From Lomentospora prolificans (Eukaryota > Ascomycota > Sordariomycetes > Microascales > Microascaceae), in the NCBI GenBank assembly GCA_029532625.1, contig JARFXM010000003.1, positions 4,526,001-4,590,000 on the forward strand: DNA of 64,000 nt, read 5' to 3'. Under the pieces are notes generated by a model that was not told the DNA's origin, searched no databases, and saw nothing but the letters and a program-made list of their open reading frames with translations. This document shows, in pieces, positions 11,859 to 23,400 of this stretch (within the stretch, counting starts at the first letter, position 1; every line of letters starts with the position of its first letter). The position numbers and the translations under genes were made by a program.

Positions 11859-13526
11859 ATGGTAGAGTCAGCGCGCTTCCGATCCAACATGCCCACCATT
11901 GATGACATCAATGCCATCCACATAAACACAGTCCACGCGTGCGGCCAGAAGGAAACTCAGTGGTACGATAACCCTCGCGGTCAAGTCATAGAATTTCACA
12001 CCGAAGAAGAACTGAACAAGTTCTTTGTCGCAACACCTGCCACTAAGCCCATCATTCCCTCGCCTGAGATTTTTGATTCTCTTAGCGGGGAGCCCCCACA
12101 ATCTATTACAGCCCTCCCCAGCATTAGTGAGTGTGCAGTCCATCTAGAGCTGCTCGAAGTCATCCACGCACTGCGGAAGCGCGTCATTTCCACCCAGAGC
12201 CTCGACAAAGGCCTTGGTCTCAAGCCCCCGACCAAGTCTGTCTTTCGGCGCACCTATGTCTCATATCGCAAGTATGAGAACCGCAAGCATACCGTCAAAG
12301 ACCCCACCTTTCCTAAGAGATCACAGGCTAAGTGGCCCGTGTTTCTTAAGATTGCCGCCATGCGATTCATCCTGTGGGCTAGAAAGATGGAGGATCTTAT
12401 GGAGGATCGTGGCGGTCCTCATAGCGAGGCGAAACTTCCTCATTTACCTCCGATCGGTTAGTCCGTACCCGTCCTGGTTTTTCTATTGAACCTAGTACCA
12501 ACCTTTACACTCTAATAGACGTCTTGGCCATCTGGCACGCATTCTTGCTCAACCCCGGCGACTATCAGAGATACTGCGACAAGAATGCTCTGCAATACCT
12601 CAAACACGTGCCCTTCCCGTGGGCCAGGATTGTAAGTAATGGTGGTTCCCGTCGAGGTCAGTAAGGTAGCTTACCAGACCTCCGAATTTAAGCATGAGGC
12701 CATAGACTCGACCAACTCAGATTTCTCATACAAGATCCCACCTGCTGCTGGAAATTGGTTTGCTAGATCCCTGCGATTAGATCCAGATCTCTTTGATTAT
12801 ATCTGCCTTATCGGTCGCCAGAATAGGGATGCTTTTGTACGCAAGGCTTTAGTCAAGTTCTGCGGCGACGATCCCGCAGGGGTTCCCACCATCGAGAACA
12901 GCCTAGGTCGACACAAGGAAGCCGACAATCCCGAGGAACACGCATTCATCTCTCTGCTTTACCAGGCTGAGCGCTTCAACAGCGTCGTAAAACCGCTCTC
13001 AGACAATGTCGTTCGCCAAGGGGCCTTTGTCGACAAGATGCACGGTCAACTGTGGATAAGGAGTCCCGTGTTCTCGGACACCCTGAGGCGCGCAATCGAT
13101 CGGTATGATAACTTTACCCAACTGTTCAAATTGAATCCTGGCTCCACTTTGGTGCCCACGCTGGACATGGATCTGGCATGGCACACGCACCAATTGTCTC
13201 ATGTACGCTACAAGGCCGCCATTCAGGAAATTGCTGGAAGGTTCATCGATCATGACGACAAAATTGGAACATCAACGCTCAACATGTGGGAGAATATCAC
13301 TCGCAAGGTGTACGAGAAAACATTTGACGAGGACTATGTCAGGTGTCTCTGCTGGGACTGCGAGGCCATGCTATCCGTGGTCGAGGCGGATGATTCACCA
13401 TCTATGGATGACGAATGGGCTAGGACCATGACGGAGAAAGTGAGGGAAGACCTGCAGTATTATCGTTATGTTGAGGTATGCAGGCGAAAGGGTTACCACC
13501 TCCCTGCTCGAATCGAGAGCGATTGA
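11859..13526 (+). CDS. Glycine-rich-domain-containing-protein-like (DUF1399) protein
   Basis: Three exons: 11859-12456, 12519-12631, 12693-13526, giving 514 residues. The ATG at 11859 sits in a near-ideal context (CAACCACCATGG). The family signature is the acidic/aromatic block DMDLAWHTHQLSHVRYK in the last exon and an earlier counterpart DVLAIWHAFLLNPGDYQRYC. The intron 2 acceptor is ambiguous: CAG at 12675-12677 and AAG at 12690-12692 are both in frame (5 residues apart); I chose the latter because it gives PWARIHEAID, the better family fit. Function in fungi is unknown; plant homologues are linked to development and stress (family knowledge). The Gly/Cys tail common in fungal members is absent here, but present on the divergent neighbour. 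No signal peptide or TM segment; probably cytosolic. Confidence 0.88.
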
Positions 13527-14093
13527 AGCAGTAAGCTGTGTTGGGAAGGATCCAGGGCCACAAACTTGTTCTGGTGTATCGACTGTGCCGAGAAGAACCA
13601 GTCATATTTCGATAATAACCTCGGTTTGCACAAAGTCAGACCGCCCCTACCGTGTTCAGCCCAATAATCTCAAACCCTTCCTATGGCCAAATGACTTCGA
13701 CTGGTTGGTGCATCAGCACTTCCGATGTGTCCGGAGGGAGTCTCAACAAAGCTTAGTATCCTTGCGGATCCATGGATCGCATTGATGTATGCATCTATTG
13801 AATCATTAGCTGATACCCCGCTTATTAGCTTCTAGTGCACCATAATGCCAGCATCATCGATGCACCCACCAAATTATTTGTCTGGCACGCCATGAGAGCC
13901 CCGCATCGCTCCATGCAGCATAAATCCTAGAAACGGGCAAGGGCATGTACATGCTGACCAATCACGCGTCCTTGAAACCTGATATAGTCGGATCTATAAA
14001 TCCTTTTGAGAACGACGTCGAAGGCATCCCGGGAACACCACTTACCCCCGCCATTTGACCTTTTTTAGCCTCTACTTTACCTAAAACCCCGCG
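13527..14093. other. Intergenic, promoter of the hydroxyacid dehydrogenase
   Basis: 567 bases between two plus-strand genes; no gene supported. Confidence 0.5.
13995..14000 (+). promoter_or_regulatory. TATA box of the hydroxyacid dehydrogenase gene
   Basis: TATAAA 94-99 bases before the ATG at 14094. Confidence 0.4.
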
Positions 14094-15391
14094 ATGCGCG
14101 TTCCTATCTCCGACGTAGCCGTCCCTGGCATCCAGGGCGAAGCCAAGGACCACCATGTGCTCCTTTTTCTCCCCTGGCCTGCCGAGGAAGAGCTGTTGCA
14201 GCACATCCGGGACCAATTCCCTGGTATCTCTGTGTCCGCCTACCAAGTGCCCTGGATGGATACCGTCCCTCCGAGCAGCGTGCCGGCCGAAGAGTTAGAG
14301 AAAGCCACTATCCTCGTTACGGGGTCGGTGCTTCCTGCGAGAGAACAGGTGCCGAATCTCGGTTATGTACAGCTGAGCAGCGCTGGAGCCAATCATGTGT
14401 TGAACAATCCACTCTTTACTGACACGAACATCGTCTTTTGCACCGCAAACGGTGTTCACGGGTATGCGCCCCACGGTGTGCATAGGGATTTACCGTATAT
14501 GTCTTAGATGCTGATGATGTCCGTATATTAATGTAGTCCTCAAATATCGGAATGGGTCACTGCTACTTATCTCGCATTTCAGCACCACAGTACGTATTTG
14601 AGCGTTTAACACGATAGAACTTCAGATACTAAACCTTCATATCAGTCCCCAAGTATCTCGAATATCAGAGGGAAGGAAAATGGGATAGGGCTGCCTTACC
14701 TGTTCAGGACTCTGTTGGGCGGAGAGTGTAAGCAGAAACCCATGAAAGCTCCATCATATGAGAGAATCCTCTGACGCGCAACTGGTTTAGAGGTATTCTA
14801 GGATATGGAAGCATCGGACGCCAGACGGCCCGCGTCGCGAAGGCTCTAGGGATGGACGTCCACGCCTATACCCTCCACCCCCGTGATACCCCAGAATCGC
14901 GGCGAGACAAGGCCTATCACCCCCCAGGGCTAGGTGACCCAGATGGCAACCTCCCTTCGAAGTGGTTCTCCGGAGGCTCAACGGCTGATATCCACGCCTT
15001 CCTCGGCTCTGATCTTGACCTACTCGTTATTTGCCTTCCCCTAACGCCCAAGACGCAACACCTCATCGGCGCTGCCGAGTTTAACATTTTAAGCAAGAAG
15101 AAGACCTTCGTCGCCAATATTGCGAGGGGCCCAATCATCAAGACGGACGACCTCATTGAAGCTCTTGAGAACGACACCATCAGCGGTGCTGCCCTCGACG
15201 TGACTGACCCGGAGCCGCTGCCCGATGGACACCCGTTATTCAAGACCAAGAATGTCATCATCACACCGCATGTCAGCGGAATTTCGACACGCTATAATGA
15301 GCGTGTACTGGCGATTCTGGAACTTAACATTGGGCGCCTTTTGAAGGGTGAAGAGCTTGCCAACAGGGTGAACAGAAAAGAGGGATACTAA
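14094..15391 (+). CDS. D-isomer-specific 2-hydroxyacid dehydrogenase
   Basis: Four exons: 14094-14461, 14537-14589, 14646-14727, 14791-15391, giving 367 residues, all phases correct. The N-terminal substrate-binding half includes YVQLSSAGANHVLNNPLF and FCTANGVHGPQISEWV across the first splice. The Rossmann half has GILGYGSIGR (GxGxxG at 172-177). Catalytic triad residues are visible: Arg280 in ANIARGPII, Glu309 in DVTDPEPLP, His328 in IITPHVSG. The family reduces 2-oxoacids to D-2-hydroxyacids with NAD(P)H (glyoxylate, hydroxypyruvate or other keto acids); exact substrate is not predictable. No targeting signal is obvious, so likely cytosolic. Length is normal for the fungal subgroup. Confidence 0.93.
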
Positions 15392-16933
15392 AGACAATAT
15401 TCCACAAGACTCAATTTTGAATTGGAGGTCATTCGTAGGCGTCATTGCCAAACGGCCTAGACACCCCATAGGGAATTTAGATTAGCCTGGGGATAGAAAT
15501 ATACGCTTATATGTTTTTTTTATTATGCTTTAGGCGCCCTATTAAGGTCTCGACCTGTTGTAAACCTTCATGTCCAATCCTAGTGCTGAACTCTAGCCTA
15601 CATAAAGCTGTTTTCTTAGCTTTATTATTCGTACTTTCAGGCAACTCAGTTGCACCAGCATGCGTGACGCATATTAGTCCATGATCTCGTACGTCTCGCG
15701 TTGACTCCCGCCTAACGACGGTTTCACTGAACTAGCTGTATGTGCCGTTGATTCACCACCCCTCTAGCCTGTCCGTATCAGTCCGAGTCAACAGTGGACA
15801 GAAGACTTATTGTCCATGACTAACACTCTCCAGCAGAAAGATACATATCATCATGTACAGACAGACATGGAGTAGCCGAAATTGCCTTCCAGCGATCCAT
15901 GCCGCGTAGGTGGTCATCAACTGGTATTACCTGGTTCTAGCTAGAATGCATTCGAAGATTGACTCCATGATTTGATAATTAAATTTCCTAGGAAGGTTTT
16001 CAACATCGCCCCCAAGGCAAGGTCGTCCTCAAGCGGCCCAACGGTCATTGTTAGCCGCCCTATCCCTTAATATAATACCCGAATAGTGAATGCTCTTCGA
16101 GCCACCCGTATTTGTGGGTCTACTGGATAACAGGAGCGAGAGTATTGTAGATACCAGTAGATACCCATTTTTAGGGAGTTCCAAGTTGTGGAGGAATACG
16201 ACGAGAACGACGAAAATCAGGTTGTCGAGCTGATGTGGACGAGGCTATTATGTCGCCATTTATCCGGAAACTGGTTGTAGCTGAGAGCAGCTCCCTCCTA
16301 TCCTGTCAATCGTACACTAACATCCATCCTGATGCAGATGAACCTATTCAAAAACATTTTCCGGGATCAATAAGAATGAACGATGATAAGTCTACGACCA
16401 ACTCTACTTGACCTTTTGGAGGGGGTTGGGCACCAAGATTCCGAAGCCTCGAAGTTTAAACTGGAAATACTTTTAGGGGATTTATGATGATGGCAAGGCT
16501 GAAAGTCCATGAACCAGCAGTGAAAATACCCTATGCAGATGAAATCCGATCAATCTCTTGTACTATCAGGAATTTCGGTCTCCTGACGCTTGGTTTCCCA
16601 AGAAGCTCGCTCGCTTCAAGCGGCAAACGGTGTGCAATCATCTCGTCGTGGACTTTCCCAAGATGGTAGTATTAGCACCCTTTCAAACCGTGTCAAACCG
16701 GGGGTCGCGACTGGTTCGAACAGGGATGGTGATTGCGTCGTAATTTTGTAGGCCTGCTGGGACAGGAGTTCAGGTGGTCATTTGTCTTATTTCCCTCCAT
16801 CTTCTTCTCTCCCTTATTCATTCCTCTTCCCTCTATTCCTTTTGACTCTTCATTCTCATCCCATTTCTTCATCACGTCAATATTCGATCCGACTGGAACA
16901 AAAGCTCGAGTGATAGATAGTACATCTTGCAAT
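15392..16933. other. Intergenic, AT-rich, no gene seen
   Basis: 1.5 kb. Frames on both strands are short and unlike proteins. I see no tRNA, rRNA or transposon end. Confidence 0.5.
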
Positions 16934-17284
16934 ATGGGTGACAACGGCTACACATACAAGAGCTCTTCTCGCCGCCTTTATTCCATCTATCCTTGTTGAG
17001 CAGAGCAACCATTACTGTATTACTGTACCCGAGACTACGGCAGCAGCGCGTCCAACTCCAACAGCTACCACTACTCCAATCGCTAGGGTTATAGTCAGTA
17101 TACCCCCCAGGGGAGTCATACTCTGCTCACATTATCTCCTAGAGACGGTTCCTACTACTACTCGAACGCCAAGGGTAATAGCACCTACTCCAACAATAGC
17201 CAAGGTTCCTGCGTCTCCATGCCTCCTGCCAACAACGCTGACTCGAGCGGGAGCTCCGGTGGAAGCTCCGGAAGCTCTAGGTAG
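16934..17284 (+). pseudogene. Broken Ser/Tyr/Asn-rich small protein gene
   Basis: An ATG at 16934 starts MGDNGYTYKSS, then stop TGA in about 20 codons. Further blocks are SNHYC (about 17004-17018), TRDYGSSASNSNSYHYSN (about 17026-17080), DGSYYYSNAKGNSTYSNN (about 17142-17195) and a Ser/Gly tail SSGSSGGSSGSSR ending at TAG 17282-17284. These belong to a small fungal family with repeated YHYSN/YYYSN motifs that I recall but cannot name. The frame breaks at an exact 8-bp tandem duplication (17012-17027); without it HYC would run straight into TRDYG. The segment between the second and third block contains TAG and may be an intron whose donor is lost. No functional product is expected. Confidence 0.62.
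17012..17027 (+). repeat. 8-bp direct tandem duplication (TTACTGTA x2)
   Basis: TTACTGTATTACTGTA within the small Tyr/Ser-rich gene; the extra copy shifts the frame by 8 nt. Confidence 0.85.
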
Positions 17285-17963
17285 CATAGATATTGCATAA
17301 TCATTGATCAGGGTTGATGAGGCAGAGTATTCGTCAATTGAAGGAAGGCGGTGAGACCAGGAGTCACATGATGACTGCACATTTAACGGAAGTGCCCTGA
17401 AATGATGTAATAACTATCAAAGCCTTCGCCTTACGAGAGTGCCTTTGACCTGAGTGAATTGGCGCTCAACATCTGCTCGGAGCGAATCCCCGTACGTTCT
17501 TTTAAGCTCCTTCAATAGCCTTCAACTTTTGGCCAAGGCGACCACCTCTTTCCCTTTTCGGCCATTGGCTCTGAGGCCTTTGTGCAATTGCGACATTCTG
17601 CATCCCATTTCGTCACCATCCGCTCTAATTAGATCTGTTTCTCCAAGTGTATCCCTGCCGGCGCCACAAAAGCATGATAAAAACACAAATTCGAAGAGGC
17701 GACTAAAGTTTCAATTAAATCGCTAAGTATGATCCTAGAAGGAGGACAACAATCTACATGACAGAAGTAGCAGAGCAGTACTCTCGAGAAGCAGAAGCAA
17801 AACAAGTTTTTATGCGAGTAGGGAGGCAACGAAGCCCTTTCCCCGGATATCCTTGAAAAATAAAAATTCTTTCCCTATGCAACCAAGAAACAAAGAACAA
17901 AGAAGCAGGCGTCGTAATTTCGACCCGATGTAATGCAACCCCGTAGGAAGAGCAGGTAAAGAA
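17285..17963. other. Convergent 3' flank, no gene seen
   Basis: 679 bases between the broken small gene (plus) and the sulfate permease (minus); probably contains the permease terminator region. Confidence 0.45.
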
Positions 17964-20453
17964 CTAGAGAGAACCAGCCTTGTTCTTCCGCACGGCGTTG
18001 TCGACCGCGTTCTTGACGGCGGTGCGGAGGTCGGGGTGAAAGTATGGCCAGTTCGCTCCGTACAAGTTACCCGCGGAGACGACGTCGGACCCAGAGGACC
18101 TTAAAGTCTCGAGGGGGGTGATCTCATTAGCATTCTCCAGATCGGCCTTTTCGTTCCTGGGGGACTTGCTATCGGGAGACAGGGCGGCAATGTTGAGCGT
18201 CACGTTCTCGGCCTGGTCGCCATCCTCGAGCGGGTAGCCGAAGCCATTTGCTACCAGGGCGCGCTTGGTCCATCGGTCGTTGATGTTGGCAAAGTGCCAC
18301 TCCACGGTCTCGGGACTGGCGTGCCTAGCGAGTTGGTTCCTAGCATCAACGAGAGCCTGGACGGAAGTCGAGTCGACGAAGCTGACGGGGGAGAAATCAA
18401 GCACAATGGAGCGGAGGATTGGGCGCGTATCTGGACCATCGTTCTGAGAGCCACGGCGCGGGCCAGGGTCATTCCAAGGGCGATCCTGGTGAAATTTTGT
18501 TAGTGAACAAATTTTATAGGTAATTCAGCAATGAATCGAGAAACACTTACACCCTTCTTCTCGTACTTGTTTGTCTCGGTCTGGCGAGTCTCCTTGTGGA
18601 CTTGCAAGGAAAGGGTGTCGAAGTGAAGAGCGGAGTTGAGATAGTTGAAACCACCAGAGAATCTATACACGAAAACGCCGGGGTAAGGGGAGTGAAGCGG
18701 GGTCGCGTCGTTGACACCGTCAGAGTAATCGAAAGGCGCAAATGTCTGTCGCACGACATCATCAGAGGAACCTTTGTTATAGAGGTCCGTCTTCTTGAGA
18801 GGAGCTTCAACAGCCCTGACCTGCCCGAGGAAGTTTCCACGGGAACGAGCAATCTGCCAAAGGAGGACGGCGGCGGCAAGGCCAACAGTGACGTAGATAC
18901 CATTCTCAATATTGGTGAAGACGGAGACGAATACACCTGCGAAGAAAACCACTACCTCGAAGGGCGACGTCTTCCAGTACTGGTAAACGACCTTGGGGGG
19001 AGTGATTAAGTCCAACACGGCGTGAATAATGAGACCCGAGAGGCTAGCTTTGGGGATGTAGAAGAATACCGCGGTCAGGGCATACAACGCCAATAGCACA
19101 ATAATAGCCGTGAAGATACCAGCGAAGGGGGTTCGGACGCCAGCCTTGGCCTTGATAGCAGTACGAGAGAAGGAGCCGGTAGCAGGGTAGCCGCCGAGGA
19201 AAGGGCCCAAAAGGTTGGTGAAACCGACGGCGACGAGCTCTTGCGAGGGGTCGATAACGTAGTTATTTACACGGCCGAAAGACTTGGAAATCGCAATATG
19301 CTCGATGATAAGCACAATGACCGAAGCGGGAATGTCCGGGGCGAGAAGCTTGAGAGTAGAGGCGCGCATAACAGGAGCACCTGCATGCTTGAAACCGCTG
19401 GGAACATCACCGAGGATAGAGAACTTGGCCTCCTTGGCGTTCTTGATATGACGGTTGGCGAGCCAGCTAATGAGGGTGTAGAGAAGGATGACGAAGACCA
19501 TGCGGAGGGTTGAGATGAAGAACCAAGTCTTCTGCTGCTTGGGGTACTTCTTGGACATGGCGTTGCAGAAAGCTCGGATAGCGTAGAGCATGACGAGGGC
19601 GGTGAGACCCATAGCAGCGTCCAACCTCGTATCGGGGAGATGCTTCAGGGTATTGATGATGACCAAATATGTGGAATCCCGGGTGTTGACTGACTTGATA
19701 CCCATCATTCCAGCGACTTGACCTACAGCAATGCTCAAGGCAGCGCCGGTCATAAAGGATGTGATGGCAACAAGGGGAATGAGTTCGACGATGAAGCCAA
19801 GGCGAGTAAGACCGATGAACAGAAGGATGGCACCACAAATGACGGACAGCGACCGTGCAATTTCTTCCGCGGGAATACTGCTATCGATATCATGGATGCG
19901 ATTAACAATGTTACCGACAATGGTAGACATGACTGCCACAGTCTATTCCATTTCGAGTTGTTATTAGCGTCTCGGCTCAAGAGAAGGGAGAAGGTAATAA
20001 GCGGCGGTGAAGAAGAGTATGGCAACGCCGCTTGAAGAAAACCATTAAAAAAAATTAGGAACTTACGCCAATGGTAATATCCTTGGAGGTTGCGAATGCC
20101 CAGTAAAGAATGAAACCAACGAACGAGGTGTAGAGTCCGTACTCGGCGGGAAGATTGGCAAGTAGAGCGTAAGCCATGCCCTGTGGAACAACGACAAAAC
20201 CAACAGTGATACCGGCAATCAAGTCACCCATTAGCCAGACAAGATTGTAATGGTGAATCCATGTCAAGAATGGGAAGAGAGACAAGACGTAGTTCTTGAT
20301 TCCAGTCGCACCTGGGGTGTGGTCTTTGAGAAACTCCTTGGTGCCCGCGGGTGTTTCAATGTAGGCATTCGGAGGGAGATCTGTGGGGGATCTCGGCTTG
20401 TGGGCATCGACGTTGATGCCCACAAGCTTGGCGATGTTCCTAGTGAAAGACAT
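17964..20453 (-). CDS. SulP-family sulfate permease with STAS domain
   Basis: Three exons on the minus strand: 20453-20067, 19942-18551, 18485-17964; 766 residues, phases correct. The SulP signature region PQGMAYALLANLPAEYGLYT lies in exon 1 (about residues 94-113), followed by roughly a dozen hydrophobic segments in exon 2 (for example LSVICGAILLFIGLTRLGF) and GGYPATGSFSRTAIKAKAG. The C-terminal STAS domain spans about residues 520-690, including RSIVLDFSPVSFVDSTSV. The last 60 residues are a cytosolic extension. The protein imports sulfate at the plasma membrane, as in yeast Sul1/Sul2 and Neurospora Cys-14. Sulfur-starvation control is typical of the family but no binding site was identified here. 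Confidence 0.94.
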
Positions 20454-23400
20454 GGCACCGGCACTCAGGAATGATTGACAAAAGTGCTGGGAGGATCAAG
20501 GGCGATGGAGATGGAGCAGATCAAAGGATGAGAAGCGGCGGGGCGAGCCACTACTTTATACACTGGTGAGATTGTTGTTGGGGGGAATGGATGCGATTGC
20601 ATGGAGGTGATGTATTGAGCTGGCCCACGCACCCGGGAGAAGGCGAACAGAAAAAAAAAAGGAAAGGGGATTAGCGCGAGCCGATCCCACGTTGGGATGC
20701 GGAAATAGTATGACTGATGGGGGCGTAAAGGGCGGGAGATGGGGTGGACGCAGGAAAATCACAGCTTGGGGGTCTCGTTACTTTTCGATTCAGTAACAAC
20801 AATTGTACTTGTCCTGGGAAGGAGACCCTGGGAAAATTGGTCCCAGAAAACGAAATCAGTCAAGGCCGACAAGCTTTCATCTCAGCTTAACTCAACATCA
20901 AGCTAATTAAAGTCAAAAGGGTTTTGAGCATGGGGTTGACAATTTAGACGTGCGCAGCCGTGTCTGGTCTGTCCTTAGAACTTGGCCCGCCCTGCTCCGT
21001 TTAGAGGCGGGGCCAGCGCGCCCCCGACGACAATAGGGATCTCCCCACGCAGGATCCGAACACATGCAAATCGCAGGGTCGTAGCACTGTAACTTCTGCC
21101 CTTGCCTGGCTGGCGGTAGCTCGGTATTTCCTCCTGCGAGCCAGGATACTGTAGAAAAGAGGCCCGGTCGCGATTGAGAGCTGGCAATCCAGCCAGCGCT
21201 TGTGAGTGGGGAGGCGGGAATCCAAAACGACGTGACCATTTCGCCAATTGGCGCGATTGATAGAGGTGCCATGAAGGAACAAGGCAAAGCTACACTCACC
21301 AGCACGAATTTTCAGCGGGGCACTCGAGTCCGCACGATGGCACAGGAACAAACGTCACTAGCTCCGCATGCTGGCAAGATCGGTCGCCTTCGGACTCCGC
21401 ACCATGCTTCGGGCTGTGGGTGTGGTGGGGAGCTTTGGGTTTGGGGTCTTGGCTCCTCCGATGGTAGCAGTTCGCACTCGCTGAAAGGCGAAATGGATTG
21501 ATACTTCGTGCAACCCTATCGAAGCATGCGTGGAAATTATTGTCAACCTGCCACGGTCCAACAAAGCCTGAAGCTGGTGTTGCTTGCATCTTCAAACCAG
21601 TCATAGAATCACCGAAGAGCGAGGACCCCCATCTTCGGAAGACGTCCGCGGCCGCAAGCCCCACAACGACCCTCGTGAAGCAGCAGAAGCAGAAGCAGAA
21701 AGAGATGCAGGGAAGGAAACGCGGAGTGACAAGGGCATCGACGTGGCAGGTACAACGCCGATACCTCAGTCGAAAGAATTTAGAAACATGCGCGCCTTCC
21801 TCAATGATGGTAGCCAAGGCTGTCGGAAGGACATGGGGGCATGGACAGATGGAAAATGGGGAACAATGGGAAACAATGGGACGGTGGATGGGTGTGGCGA
21901 TAGCCGAATCGGTCATTCTGTAGCTGATAGATGGAGGAGCTTCGTGCGTTGATTAAGGTGCTTGGCCCGGAGCTACGAGAATTGATGGTGCAGAAATAAG
22001 CGGCACAGACAGGACAGGGTTCGGTAGCTAGAGGTCTGTCCAATTAGGGGCTACTCCCGGTAGATGGGAAAGAGGCTCAGAGCTTCAGAGAAGGTACGAC
22101 GCCGCTCCAATCCGGAGCGTGGGGCGTTTAGGGCACTGGTCTCTCATTCGCCAGACGGCAACACCAGCGGGGCTCTAGTCATGTCGACATCCGCTTGGCC
22201 CATCACGCAATTTCTGCCAAATCGGGCAGCCCTGATCTCGGCTGGTTTGTCAGCCACAACTACCCTTTCTCGACATATTCCCCCGTGATATTCGTCCGGG
22301 GCCCCTGGGTTTTCCGCCAGAACGAGCAATTGGGATCCTCTGGCGGCGCTGCTCTTCGTGGGATGCATGCGCATATTCGTCGATTACTGGGCATAGTGGA
22401 TGTGTTGGTACGCTCGAGTGCGTGGAAACCCCCGCATCGCATTCAACCTCCCCCGTTATGACCCATGTCGGTTACGAGGACGCGAACAGAGCGATAGGAC
22501 CGCTCAAGCCAAGCAGAGGTAGGAGAAAAGAGGACAAATGGTCCGCGATTCGACCTCAGAGAGAGGCGGATGTCTTAGGTGGTATGCAGCTCGTTCCTCA
22601 TTAGGCACCAACATGTGGTGAGGAGCGAGCGGACAGCATCTGTAAAACCCTGACAAAGTAACGAGTTTCCAACTTCTAGAAAAAGAAACGACATGGACTG
22701 GCAGCTCCACGACATGGTCCCTCAGTGGACAGCTTCTGCAGCTGGCAGCCAGCCTTACTATGTAGGCCAATAGAAAGTGGGGATTCCGTCATGGCTAAGG
22801 ATGTGGCCAAATGACGCGATCGCCTCCGCCTGCAACACCGCGTCTGCGCCAGAGACGGGGTCTTTGCGATCTCCCAGACACAGTTGAGTTTCGTTCCGAT
22901 GTGGTTCCGTTTTATTGTTCATTATTTTGTTCTGGTGAGGAAAAGATGTTGACTGTAAAACAAGAATGTTCTGTGCGTATGTCCACAACACAACCCAAGT
23001 GAACCGGTATGATGTAAACATGCCGTCCCGGGGCACACTTTCCTCTCCAGATTCTTGAAACACGTGTGTTTACCTGCGTTGATGTACGACAAGAGCGTCC
23101 AAGACTCGGGGAATGAAGCCACAAAGCTGGGCGCCCAGGCGTTCCTGCCTTGCACACCAGGGTCGCTCCTTCTATTCGCCCCGTTCCCACGATGAATGGA
23201 CGTAACATCGTCAACCCTGCTGCGTCTTCATCGGAGACTTTTCTGCTGTCCTGCCTTCACTTGTGCCAAAGAGACTTGCCCAGCCGGGAGCTATCTAGCT
23301 TGGCGATAGCCAAGAGGCCAAGAGATCAACCGCTCGCAAAGTGCAGCCGACTCTCTTGGCCATCTCGTCATGACGGTATCGTGCCTTGTGAATCCCGCAT

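Noticed and set aside
21296..21916. 206-codon minus-strand open frame in the gene-free stretch
   Set aside because: Composition rich in Cys, His and Arg, no motif, overlapped by equally long frames on the other strand, no start or splice context.
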